Positions 55,360-62,888 of a DNA stretch of 64,000 nt are shown in pieces. The notes under the pieces were generated by a model. It was not told the DNA's origin and made no database searches. It was given only the letters and a program-made list of their open reading frames with translations. Position 1 is the stretch's first letter, and each line of letters starts with the position of its first letter. This DNA comes from Clostridioides sp. ES-S-0010-02 (lineage in GTDB: Bacteria > Bacillota > Clostridia > Peptostreptococcales > Peptostreptococcaceae), in NCBI GenBank assembly GCA_020641055.1, contig CP067345.1, forward strand, positions 3,651,317-3,715,316, read 5' to 3'. The position numbers and the translations under genes are program-made.

Positions 55360-56051
55360 TAAAATTCACCTCTAAAATTCATTTTAGAAACTATGCCTTG
55401 TTGGAATTCATCACCAATTCTACATTCTCCAATACAATAAGAACACACCCCACTTGGCATTGTATGTCTCAATAAATGTTCGTCATTGTTTAGAATATTA
55501 GCATTGTTTATATAGTTTGAAATTAGCTCTACACCAAAACCAACTAATCCATCTATAAAGAATATATTAGAATTAGGATTTATTTTTTTTATATTGAATG
55601 ATATTATCTCTCTTTCTGCTTGTGATACCATGTCTATTTTACTTAGAACTATGGCATCACTTTCACTTAACATAGGACCTAGTTTTTGAGGAGTCTTAAA
55701 GCTAGATGTACAATCACATACACATATGTGTAGTGTTTTATTTGTTGCAGGTGAACACCTATTGCAAAGCCCAGCAGTTTCTATTAGTAAAATATCGCTA
55801 CTTTTATTTTTAGCCCAAAGTATAAGTTCGTTTATGTTTGATATAAGAAAATGGTCTGGACATATGTCTTTACTAAGTCCAATAATATAAGGTATATTCA
55901 ATTTCTTATATATTAAATCATCATCAGTAGCTAGACAATCTATCTTACATATTGAAGGGTTAAGCCCATTAGACTTAAGATATGGAATTAAATGTTTTAT
56001 TAAAGCGGTCTTCCCTACAGAGGATGACCCAGAAATTAATATAGTTTTCAT
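55359..56051 (-). CDS. CobW/HypB-like P-loop GTPase with Cys motifs
   Basis: 230 residues of the SIMIBI GTPase class: P-loop GSSSVGKTALI at 8-18, KIDCLATDD, IETAGLCNRCSP (switch with CxxC, near 92-103) and VLSKIDMV (base recognition). The C-terminal GVCSYCIGECRIGDEF adds three Cys. HypB, UreG and CobW relatives deliver nickel, zinc or cobalt to enzymes using GTP. First gene of a three-gene operon; a Fur-like box lies 100 bp upstream. Metal handling is an inference. Confidence 0.75.
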   Translation of the reverse strand: MKTILISGSSSVGKTALIKHLIPYLKSNGLNPSICKIDCLATDDDLIYKKLNIPYIIGLSKDICPDHFLISNINELILWAKNKSSDILLIETAGLCNRCSPATNKTLHICVCDCTSSFKTPQKLGPMLSESDAIVLSKIDMVSQAEREIISFNIKKINPNSNIFFIDGLVGFGVELISNYINNANILNNDEHLLRHTMPSGVCSYCIGECRIGDEFQQGIVSKMNFRGEF

Positions 56052-56150
56052 GGCTTATGTAAAGTCTCCTTTCATATTTTGTTAAGAGATATGATAGCAT
56101 TAAAAACTACTAAAAATTGTATCAGATGAGACAATTAATAAATAAACTTG

Positions 56151-56169
56151 ATTGAAAATAATTATCAAT
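56151..56169. promoter_or_regulatory. Fur-like box between divergent operons
   Basis: ATTGAAAATAATTATCAAT is a 9-1-9 dyad with a single mismatch and matches the classical Fur 7-1-7 core TGATAATnATTATCA at all but one position. It lies just upstream of the rightward -35. Confidence 0.7.
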
Positions 56170-56172
56170 ATT

Positions 56173-56201
56173 ATTGAATTTTGGTAAATACTGTGATATT
56201 A
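56173..56201 (+). promoter_or_regulatory. Promoter of the Crp/Fnr-importer operon
   Basis: TTGAAT, 17 bp, TATTAT, about 35 bp before the start codon and next to the Fur-like box. Confidence 0.55.
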
Positions 56202-56235
56202 TTGCAATCAAAGTGAATATTTATCAGAAAAGGTG

Positions 56236-56892
56236 ATGACTTTGAATGAGAAGGAAGTACTAATAAATAGTAAGTTATTTTCTGAAAGATACATTGTAGA
56301 AGATAAGATAAAAGCAAAGAGTTATAAAAAAGGTCAATTTATAAGTGATTTTTTTGATAAAGAATATTATGTAGGTGTAGTTAAAGCAGGACAAGTATCC
56401 ATCTATTGTATATCGAGTGATGGAACTGAAGTTAACATGTCTATTCTAAAGGAAGGAGATGTTTTTGGAATTTCTAATATATTTGATGAAGAATCCTTAG
56501 ATACTGTACTAAAATGCAAAAGTGATGTTTATGTAGTTTTTTATCCAAAAAAATGCTTTATAGATATGATGAAGTTGGACATTTCTATAGCTTTAGAGTA
56601 TTCAAGATATTGTAATAGAAAAATACAATTTTTACTGAGAAAGATAGAGTTTTTAAATATACAGTCTAGTAAAAAGAAAGTTATTGAATATTTACTAGAA
56701 AAAACTAGTAAAAATGACACTATCCTATTAGAATGTTCTAAGGAGGAGTTAAGTAAAAGGATTAGTGTAAGTCGAGCATCTTTATATAGGGAATTACAAT
56801 CATTACAAAATGAAAATTGTTTAGAGTTTGGTAAAAAGTGTATAAAAATATTGAATAAAGAAAAGTTAACACAAATTCTATATGAAATATAA
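56236..56892 (+). CDS. Crp/Fnr-family transcriptional regulator
   Basis: About 218 residues: a beta roll (VGVVKAGQVSIYCISSDGTE, MSILKEGDVFGISNIF), dimer helix and winged helix (LECSKEELSKRISVSRASLY, RELQSLQNENCLEFG). There is no FNR-type N-terminal Cys cluster. The ATG at 56236 is used; GTG at 56233 is possible. It heads the importer operon and likely controls it or the divergent trio; effector unknown. Confidence 0.87.
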   Translation: MTLNEKEVLINSKLFSERYIVEDKIKAKSYKKGQFISDFFDKEYYVGVVKAGQVSIYCISSDGTEVNMSILKEGDVFGISNIFDEESLDTVLKCKSDVYVVFYPKKCFIDMMKLDISIALEYSRYCNRKIQFLLRKIEFLNIQSSKKKVIEYLLEKTSKNDTILLECSKEELSKRISVSRASLYRELQSLQNENCLEFGKKCIKILNKEKLTQILYEI

Positions 56893-56941
56893 ACTTAAAT
56901 AACAGATTCTATATAAAATTAAATACTAGGAGGAAGGTTTT

Positions 56942-57949
56942 ATGAAAAAGAAATTATCAATATTATTACTGGCATCATTAATAATAATTTCATTGGTAGG
57001 TTGTGCATCAAACCCACCAGAAAAACAAACAAAAGAAGAAACTAAAGTAGTTGCAAAGGTGACAGCACTAAAAGGTCCTACAGGAATGGGAATGGTTAAG
57101 ATGATTGGCGATGAAAAGGATAAAAAAGAAAAAGATTATGAATTTTCAATAGCAAATTCTGTTGACGAAATTACACCTAAGCTTGTGAATAAAGAACTAG
57201 ATATTGCTGCTATTCCCGCAAATCTATCATCTGTTTTATATAATAATAGCAATGGTGAAATAGAAACACTAGCCATTAATACTTTAGGAGTTTTATACAT
57301 AATTGAGAATGGAAATTCTATAAACAATGTAAATGATTTAAAAGGCAAAACTATTTATTCTAGTGGTAAAGGCTCTACTCCTGAATATGCTTTGAATTAC
57401 ATATTGAAAGAAAATGGAATTGACCCAACTAAAGATGTCAACATAGAATACAAATCAGAACATACAGAATGTTTGGCGGCATTATTAAACGATAAAAATG
57501 GAATAGCACTACTTCCCCAACCTTTTGTAACAACAGCATTGACTAAGAGTGATAACTTAAGAGTAGCTTTGGATTTGACAAAAGAATGGGATACTTTAAA
57601 TAAAGAGAAAAATACTGAAAGTGCTTTAGTAACAGGAGTTGTTGTTGCACGAAAAGAGTTTGTTGATAAATATCCAGAAAAGGTTAAAAGTTTCTTAGAA
57701 GAATATAAGAAATCAGTTGATTTTACAAACAATAATATAGAAGAAGCTTCAAAACTTATTGAGGAAAATGAAATAGTTCCAGCACAGATAGCAAAAAAAG
57801 CAATTCCAAAGTGTAATATAACATTTATAGAAGGTAATACAATGAAAGATAAATTAAGTGGATACTTACAAGTACTTTATGATGCTAATCCAAAGTCAAT
57901 AGGAGGAAAGATGCCAGGTGAAGATTTCTACTATACACAAGAAAATTAG
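56942..57949 (+). CDS. ABC importer solute-binding lipoprotein, NMT1/SsuA type
   Basis: 335 residues with a lipoprotein signal (SIILL-like core, lipobox LVGC, lipid Cys at about residue 21). The mature part follows the NrtA/SsuA/ThiY order: LKGPTGMGMVKMIGD, SVDEITPKLVNKELDIAAIP, NDLKGKTIYSSGKGSTPEYA, GVVVARKEFVDKYPEKVKSF. Relatives bind nitrate, sulphonates, bicarbonate or thiamine precursors; the ligand here is unknown. The gene overlaps the permease start by 32 bp. Confidence 0.87.
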   Translation: MKKKLSILLLASLIIISLVGCASNPPEKQTKEETKVVAKVTALKGPTGMGMVKMIGDEKDKKEKDYEFSIANSVDEITPKLVNKELDIAAIPANLSSVLYNNSNGEIETLAINTLGVLYIIENGNSINNVNDLKGKTIYSSGKGSTPEYALNYILKENGIDPTKDVNIEYKSEHTECLAALLNDKNGIALLPQPFVTTALTKSDNLRVALDLTKEWDTLNKEKNTESALVTGVVVARKEFVDKYPEKVKSFLEEYKKSVDFTNNNIEEASKLIEENEIVPAQIAKKAIPKCNITFIEGNTMKDKLSGYLQVLYDANPKSIGGKMPGEDFYYTQEN

Positions 57950-58685
57950 TAAAACTCATATACTAGCAATAATCTTTTGGCTTATCGTTTGGCAAATAAG
58001 TAGTATGATAATTGGTCAGGAGATACTTTTAGTATCTCCTTTTTCATCTTTGAAAAGGTTATTCGAATTATCTATGAAGTTTGAGTTTTGGCAATCTATA
58101 CTCTTTTCTTTTCTGAAAATAACAACAGGATTTATATTAGCCTTTATCATTGGAATAATATCTGCCATAATAGCATCTAATAAAAAAAATTTTAGGATAC
58201 TTATTGAACCCTTAATACTTACAATACAATCTATACCAGTAGCTTCGTTCATAATATTATCTCTAATATGGATATCTTCAAAGAACCTGTCTATTTTTAT
58301 ATCCTTCTTGATGGTATTGCCAGTGGTATATAGAAATATCCTAGATGGAATAAATAGTATATCTAGAGAGTTAAATGATATGGCAAAAGTATTTAAAGTC
58401 AGTAAGATAAAAAAAATAAGGTACATATATTTGTCTGAGGTAGCACCATATCTAAGAGCAGCATGTAGTGTTTCTTTAGGTCTATGTTGGAAATCTGGAA
58501 TAGCAGCAGAGATAATAGGAATGCCTGCTAATTCTATAGGTGAAAACTTATACAAAGCTAAAGTATACTTAAATACACCAGATTTATTTGCATGGACTAT
58601 AGTTATCATTATAATAAGTATTTGCTTTCAAAAGGGATTTTTATCATTAATAGACTATTTATTAAAAAGATTGGAGATAAACTAA
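57918..58685 (+). CDS. ABC importer permease, SsuC type
   Basis: 255 residues with six spans and the EAA loop (ISRELNDMAKVFKVSKIKKI). The start is GTG at 57918, 11 bp after AGGAGG; it lies within the 3' end of the lipoprotein gene, which ties their translation. Family: binding-protein-dependent permease of the nitrate/sulphonate/bicarbonate group. One base before the ATPase start. Confidence 0.88.
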   Translation: MKISTIHKKISKTHILAIIFWLIVWQISSMIIGQEILLVSPFSSLKRLFELSMKFEFWQSILFSFLKITTGFILAFIIGIISAIIASNKKNFRILIEPLILTIQSIPVASFIILSLIWISSKNLSIFISFLMVLPVVYRNILDGINSISRELNDMAKVFKVSKIKKIRYIYLSEVAPYLRAACSVSLGLCWKSGIAAEIIGMPANSIGENLYKAKVYLNTPDLFAWTIVIIIISICFQKGFLSLIDYLLKRLEIN

Positions 58686-59282
58686 ATGGATATAGTAATT
58701 GAGAATCTAAGTAAAAAATATAATGATAAGGTTGTTTTAGATAATTTTAATAATGTATTTAAAGATAATGCTATCTCATTTATAACAGGAACCTCTGGTA
58801 TTGGTAAGACAACATTGATAAGAATATTAATGGGTTTGGAGAAAGCAGATAGCGGAAAAATTGTAGGTATTAGTAATAAAAAGATTAGTGCAGTATTCCA
58901 AGATGATAGTTTGTGTGAAAATCTAAGTGTGTCATTGAATATAAAGTTGGTATGTGAAAATCTGGGTAATTCAGAAATTGAAAGTGCCTTAGATGTATTA
59001 GACTTAAATGGTTGTATGAATAAAAGAGTAAGGGAATTAAGTGGTGGTATGAAAAGAAGGGTTGCAATATTAAGAGCTTTATTATATGATTTTGACTTGC
59101 TTATAATGGATGAGCCATTTAAAGGGCTAGATACAGAAACTAAGTATAAGGTTATGGATTTTGTAATAAGAAAGATGGAAAACAAGAGTGCTATAATAAT
59201 TACTCATGATATGGATGATATAAAATACTTTAGAAATCATGAAAAGTTAATAATTGATTTTAAAATGCCTTCAATATATTGA
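58686..59282 (+). CDS. ABC importer ATPase, SsuB type
   Basis: 198 residues, short for the family (usually 240-260): Walker A ITGTSGIGKTTLI, Q-loop AVFQDDSLCENLS, signature ELSGGMKRRVAI, Walker B LLIMDEPFKGLD, switch ITHD. The missing part is the C-terminal extension, which is dispensable in many importers. It completes the importer with the two preceding genes; a palindrome TTGATTTTAAAATCAA follows the stop. Confidence 0.88.
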   Translation: MDIVIENLSKKYNDKVVLDNFNNVFKDNAISFITGTSGIGKTTLIRILMGLEKADSGKIVGISNKKISAVFQDDSLCENLSVSLNIKLVCENLGNSEIESALDVLDLNGCMNKRVRELSGGMKRRVAILRALLYDFDLLIMDEPFKGLDTETKYKVMDFVIRKMENKSAIIITHDMDDIKYFRNHEKLIIDFKMPSIY

Positions 59283-59428
59283 TTTTAAAATCAACTAAAG
59301 TTTTTATATGAATGTTATTTCAAACTTACTAATTCTGTATACCAAAAAGGCTGTAGGCAAATTTATTTTTACATAAAAAAGTACCTGCGATTAAAACAAG
59401 TACTTTACATATTTTTTCTAATTTGTGA

Positions 59429-59434
59429 TATAAT
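59429..59434 (+). promoter_or_regulatory. -10 element of the antitoxin RNA
   Basis: TATAAT followed by AAAAGCAAGAAGA; the toxin promoter on the other strand has the same arrangement. Confidence 0.7.
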
Positions 59435-59440
59435 AAAAGC

Positions 59441-59550
59441 AAGAAGAACTACAATCTATTTGCAGTAGAGTGGAGTTCGTAAATTAGTGTTTCTTGTTGA
59501 ACTTAATCTTTAGTTCAAAACTAAAGTCACTCCTGCCAGAGTGGCTTTTT
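59441..59550 (+). ncRNA. Antisense antitoxin RNA of a type I system
   Basis: About 110 nt from the start expected after TATAAT (59429-59434) to a terminator (AGTCACTC / GAGTGGCT, 59525-59550, then T run). It lies opposite the 3' half of the toxin gene, as the RCd antitoxin RNAs of C. difficile do. Ends are inferred from promoter and terminator only. Confidence 0.75.
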
Positions 59551-59633
59551 ACTTTTTTAAACAATTTATCAGTTAAGTAAACTATTAAACTGGCAACTAA
59601 ACTTGCTAGTACACCTTGTAAAAAATTATCCAC
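59484..59633 (-). CDS. Type I toxin, small hydrophobic protein
   Basis: 49 residues: start MDNFLQGVLASLVASLIVYL, one membrane helix, then a basic tail KLFKKVKSHSGRSDFSFELK ending in FNKKH. This is the profile of the C. difficile type I toxins (CD2517.1/CD0956.2 family). Translation starts at GTG 59633 behind GGGAGGTGAG; an ATG in another frame three bases upstream gives only a tripeptide. Overproduction of such proteins halts growth by membrane damage; the antisense RNA prevents it. Confidence 0.85.
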   Translation of the reverse strand: MDNFLQGVLASLVASLIVYLTDKLFKKVKSHSGRSDFSFELKIKFNKKH

Positions 59634-59724
59634 ACATACTCACCTCCCTTCTATACGTTGGGAGGATAACCTTTTGTATGAACTCCACTCTATAAATTGT
59701 AGATTACATCTTCTTGCTAAAACT

Positions 59725-59730
59725 ATTATA
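59725..59730 (-). promoter_or_regulatory. -10 element of the toxin mRNA
   Basis: Leftward TATAAT, followed at 12 bp by GCAAGAAGA. The first ~40 transcribed bases resemble the start of the antitoxin RNA. Confidence 0.7.
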
Positions 59731-59989
59731 ACATATAATTCCTACATATTTTACCTATTATATAGTTATTTTCCTATCTCCTTCACCCTCTTTTTCTTTC
59801 CCTTTCTGCCTCTTTCATTGCTTTATATTCTATCTTATTATTTAATTATTATTGCTATCTAAATTCCTTGTATCCACTCTTTTTAATTTATCTACTTAAT
59901 TAATGCTCTTACACATAAAAAAGAAGCATAGACAAGTTTATTTTATACAAACTCTATCTATACTCCTTACATATTCACATAAACTCTAT

Positions 59990-60571
59990 CTATATAGACT
60001 TACTCTTTGCCTTACATATCATCTGAGTCATAGTACCCATAGGACAATAAACACACCATGAACGAGGCTTAAATAGTATCATCGTAATCAATCCAAGAAC
60101 AGTCGATGTAAGCATAACACTATAAAAACCAAACGCAAACTGTACCACCCAAGGTGAAACTAAAGTCCCATGATATGCCCATTGCCAAGGCATCTTTATA
60201 GTCCAAAGCAAAGTCACTACCTCTTTAAAATTTCTACTACCCTCAAACACTAGATAAGTTGAAAAAAGCATATTAGCGAACATCACCATAAAAAACGTCA
60301 AAAAACCATATCTAAACCACTTACTTCTAATAAATTTAGGAATATCTTTATTTCTTGACAACTTTAATTTATTTCCAAGCAAATTAAACAGCTGTCCTCT
60401 TCCACAATACTTATTGCAGTACGCTTTATTTCCTTTAATAATAGAAATAAGTAATGGAACAAAGAAACAAATTAACCCAATCCAAGCGAAAATAATATTT
60501 ACAAATCCCAATATCAAATATATAGAAGAAAAAATCCATAAATAGTCATACCAGTGTTTTTTATTATTCAT
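59990..60571 (-). CDS. NapH/NosR-like membrane iron-sulphur protein
   Basis: 193 residues with four or five membrane spans. Two Cys groups sit at span ends: CNKYCGRGQLFNLLG (near 52) and WCVYCPMGTMTQMIC (near 176), fewer than the full CxxxCxxxCxxxCP set of NapH, so one cluster may be shared with the partner. Such proteins pass electrons at the membrane. It overlaps the ferredoxin gene by 8 bp, so the two form one unit. Confidence 0.8.
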   Translation of the reverse strand: MNNKKHWYDYLWIFSSIYLILGFVNIIFAWIGLICFFVPLLISIIKGNKAYCNKYCGRGQLFNLLGNKLKLSRNKDIPKFIRSKWFRYGFLTFFMVMFANMLFSTYLVFEGSRNFKEVVTLLWTIKMPWQWAYHGTLVSPWVVQFAFGFYSVMLTSTVLGLITMILFKPRSWCVYCPMGTMTQMICKAKSKSI

Positions 60572-60794
60572 GACACTTACCTTCTTCCTCTTTTAATATT
60601 GTTATAATCTCAATCACAGATGCTGGACATACCTTCTTACAAATACCACATCCAACACATAAGTCTTTATCAATTTTTGCACTAATACCATATGGTACTG
60701 AGATAGCTCTCCTTGGACAGACTTTTATACAGCTACCACAGGCTACACACTCATTTTCTAAAATATTTGCATACTTCTTTTTTTTATTAGACAT
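60564..60794 (-). CDS. 2[4Fe-4S] ferredoxin
   Basis: 76 residues with two complete cluster motifs: CVACGSCIKVCPRRAI and CVGCGICKKVCPASVI. It probably donates electrons to, or takes them from, the membrane protein encoded next. The acceptor is unknown. GGAGG site before the ATG; first gene of the pair. Confidence 0.92.
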   Translation of the reverse strand: MSNKKKKYANILENECVACGSCIKVCPRRAISVPYGISAKIDKDLCVGCGICKKVCPASVIEIITILKEEEGKCHE

Positions 60795-61044
60795 AATAAC
60801 CTCCCTGTATTATTAATCTATAAGAATTATAACAATATATTTGCTTTTTATCTGTGACTTAATCACATAAGATATCCAGATTAGAAATTATACTCTAATT
60901 GTAGAAGGATTTTAAGTAAATAAGCGACATTGAGTTGTTCAAATAATCATAACTTTATACACAGTCTTACTCTATTATTCACAGTTTAAACTTATTTATA
61001 GTCGTAACTTTATACACATCACACTTACCTTATCCACAATATAT

Positions 61045-61320
61045 CTATTTTTTTCTAACAATGTACCTGACATTAATAACACTCATATCAAACATTCTAG
61101 CTAATTCCATATAATTTTTTCCATTAAACAATTTAATCATAAGCTCATTTCTAGCCTCTTTTAAAGCACCCTCCACTGTCTTAATATAAAAATATGTTCC
61201 CCCACTTTGTTGACACAATTTCAGATACTCCAATAAATTATACTTATGTAACTCCTTTGGAATACTCACTTCTATATTGTGTTCTTCAAGCAATTCTATG
61301 ATTTCCTCTAATTCTAACAT
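61045..61320 (-). CDS. Mor-like phage transcription regulator
   Basis: 91 residues: an acidic start, SGGTYFYIKTVEGALKEARN and LFNGKNYMELARMFDMSVIN before VRYIVRKK. The C-terminal helix-turn-helix with FNGxNYxELA is that of the Mor/C activator group of phage Mu-like and Firmicute phages. Sixty-six bp after the helicase gene, in the same direction. Confidence 0.75.
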   Translation of the reverse strand: MLELEEIIELLEEHNIEVSIPKELHKYNLLEYLKLCQQSGGTYFYIKTVEGALKEARNELMIKLFNGKNYMELARMFDMSVINVRYIVRKK

Positions 61321-61386
61321 CTTTTCACCTCATATTTTATATTATTTTTCGACTTTCAATAAGCTTGTTATGGCTATCTCATTACT

Positions 61387-62688
61387 CTAATAATTTAGTT
61401 CTTGAAAATGCAACCTATCCCCATAATAACAAAAATGCTTATGCCTAGTCTGTCCATCCCTACACTTCGCAACTATTAAATCAACAATCTTAATTCCCCT
61501 GTACTCTGATTCTCTAACTAATTCCTCACTTTCTCCTATATCTTTTACTGCTTCTTCATAATCACTCCCTTTTAATTGATGTATATAAACCACATTGTTG
61601 CTATCGTGGTAGATGGCTTTACTATCCCTCATAGGTCTATCTCCATAAGGTCTAAAATCTTTCATTTCATCATTTAATTGACTTAACTGAATTATTGGTA
61701 TATCAAAATCCAAAGTCATACTTTTTAATTCTCTAGAAAAAGTGGCTACTTCTCTTTCTCTTTTTTCCATACTTTTTTGAGATGTAAGAAGTTGCACATA
61801 ATCAACAATTAATAAGTCTGGCTTTATTTGCCTTATCCTCTTTCTAATTGCACTGATTGTGTCTATCTTGTCATTTATATAAATTAAGTTATTCTCACGT
61901 AAATCCCCTATTGCATTTACAATTAGTTTCCAATCACTTTTACTTATCTCTTTAGATTTCATATTTCTTGTACTTACTCCTGTTATCTTGCATATATTTC
62001 TCATAAACACTTGCTCACTTGTCATTTCTCTACTTATAAATAGAGTCTTTTTCCCTTGCTTGGCCGAATTTAACATTATTTGAAGAGCTAAAGCAGTCTT
62101 TCCAACCCCTGATTTAGCTGCTATTGTCGTTAGCTCTCCTTTAAAAAGACCTCCTATAGTCGAATCAAGTAAACTTATCCCAAACTTAAATCCAACATCC
62201 TTTTTACTTTCTAAAAAATCAAGGACTTTTTCTGCTATGCTATGTACATCATCATTTTCATAAGTATCTTTGTCCAAGATTTTTCTTATATTATTTTCAA
62301 ATTTATAGATGCAAGTATCAATATTTTCTCCAAAGTTTATGCCTTCCAAGAGTCTTTGACAATTTTGATTTATGCTTCTTCTTGCTAAGTTTTCTTTTAA
62401 AATTTTTATATAACCATCAATACCAAAAGTTTGACCCCATGTAATTACACTAGTTAAACTACTCATTTTAATTGCTAAAGATTTCTCATCTATCTTTGAT
62501 TTTACAGTTGCTACATCAATTATTATATTTTCTTTTCTAAGTTCTTTCATGATTTTAAATATTTCAATGCATGTAGAATTCATAAACATATTTTCATTTA
62601 AGTCATCTAGTTTGTAGTTTAATTTATTGTCTAAAATAATTGTGCCTAAAATAGCCTGCTCTATTTCAACAGCTTTTGATTTAACCAT
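61387..62688 (-). CDS. Replicative DNA helicase, DnaB family (phage type)
   Basis: 433 residues: N-terminal helical domain (AVEIEQAILGTIILDNK) and RecA-like domain with Walker A TIAAKSGVGKTALALQ (about 190-205), FISREMTSEQVFMRN, LLIVDYVQLLTSQ and DLIVAKCRDGQTRHK with the arginine finger region. It unwinds DNA at the replication fork. Next to a Phg_2220_C protein it is best read as the prophage copy, not the chromosomal dnaB. Confidence 0.9.
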   Translation of the reverse strand: MVKSKAVEIEQAILGTIILDNKLNYKLDDLNENMFMNSTCIEIFKIMKELRKENIIIDVATVKSKIDEKSLAIKMSSLTSVITWGQTFGIDGYIKILKENLARRSINQNCQRLLEGINFGENIDTCIYKFENNIRKILDKDTYENDDVHSIAEKVLDFLESKKDVGFKFGISLLDSTIGGLFKGELTTIAAKSGVGKTALALQIMLNSAKQGKKTLFISREMTSEQVFMRNICKITGVSTRNMKSKEISKSDWKLIVNAIGDLRENNLIYINDKIDTISAIRKRIRQIKPDLLIVDYVQLLTSQKSMEKREREVATFSRELKSMTLDFDIPIIQLSQLNDEMKDFRPYGDRPMRDSKAIYHDSNNVVYIHQLKGSDYEEAVKDIGESEELVRESEYRGIKIVDLIVAKCRDGQTRHKHFCYYGDRLHFQELNY

Positions 62689-62888
62689 ATAAATTAATCT
62701 CGCTTTCCTCTTAAGTTTTATATTTTAATATTATTAAGTCTTTTATTTTTATATTAGATTGCAACGATATTGTCAGTTAGAAATATACTTTTAATTATAA
62801 AAGATATAAATATATTACTAGTTAGAAATGCATTATCAGCTATAAAATATATAAATTCATTCCACCTATAAACGCATTATCAGACTAA

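Larger units (their letters stand above)
59439..59720. repeat. Inverted ~40-bp repeats bracketing the toxin-antitoxin pair
   Basis: GCAAGAAGAACTACAATCT...GAGTGGAGTTC (59439-59477) recurs inverted at about 59682-59717 (GCAAGAAGATGTAATCT...GAGTGGAGTTC). The two divergently placed 5' ends are thus homologous. Confidence 0.8.
59283..59989. other. Intergenic stretch holding a type I toxin-antitoxin locus
   Basis: A weak hairpin (AAGTAC / GTACTT, 59386-59415) precedes the toxin-antitoxin pair; from 59730 to 59989 the sequence is T/C-rich with no supported gene. Confidence 0.6.

Noticed and set aside
56140-56170. FNR-type site TTGAT-N4-ATCAA between the divergent operons
   Set aside because: The half-sites are 11 bp apart, too far for a Crp/Fnr dimer; the Fur-type reading fits better.
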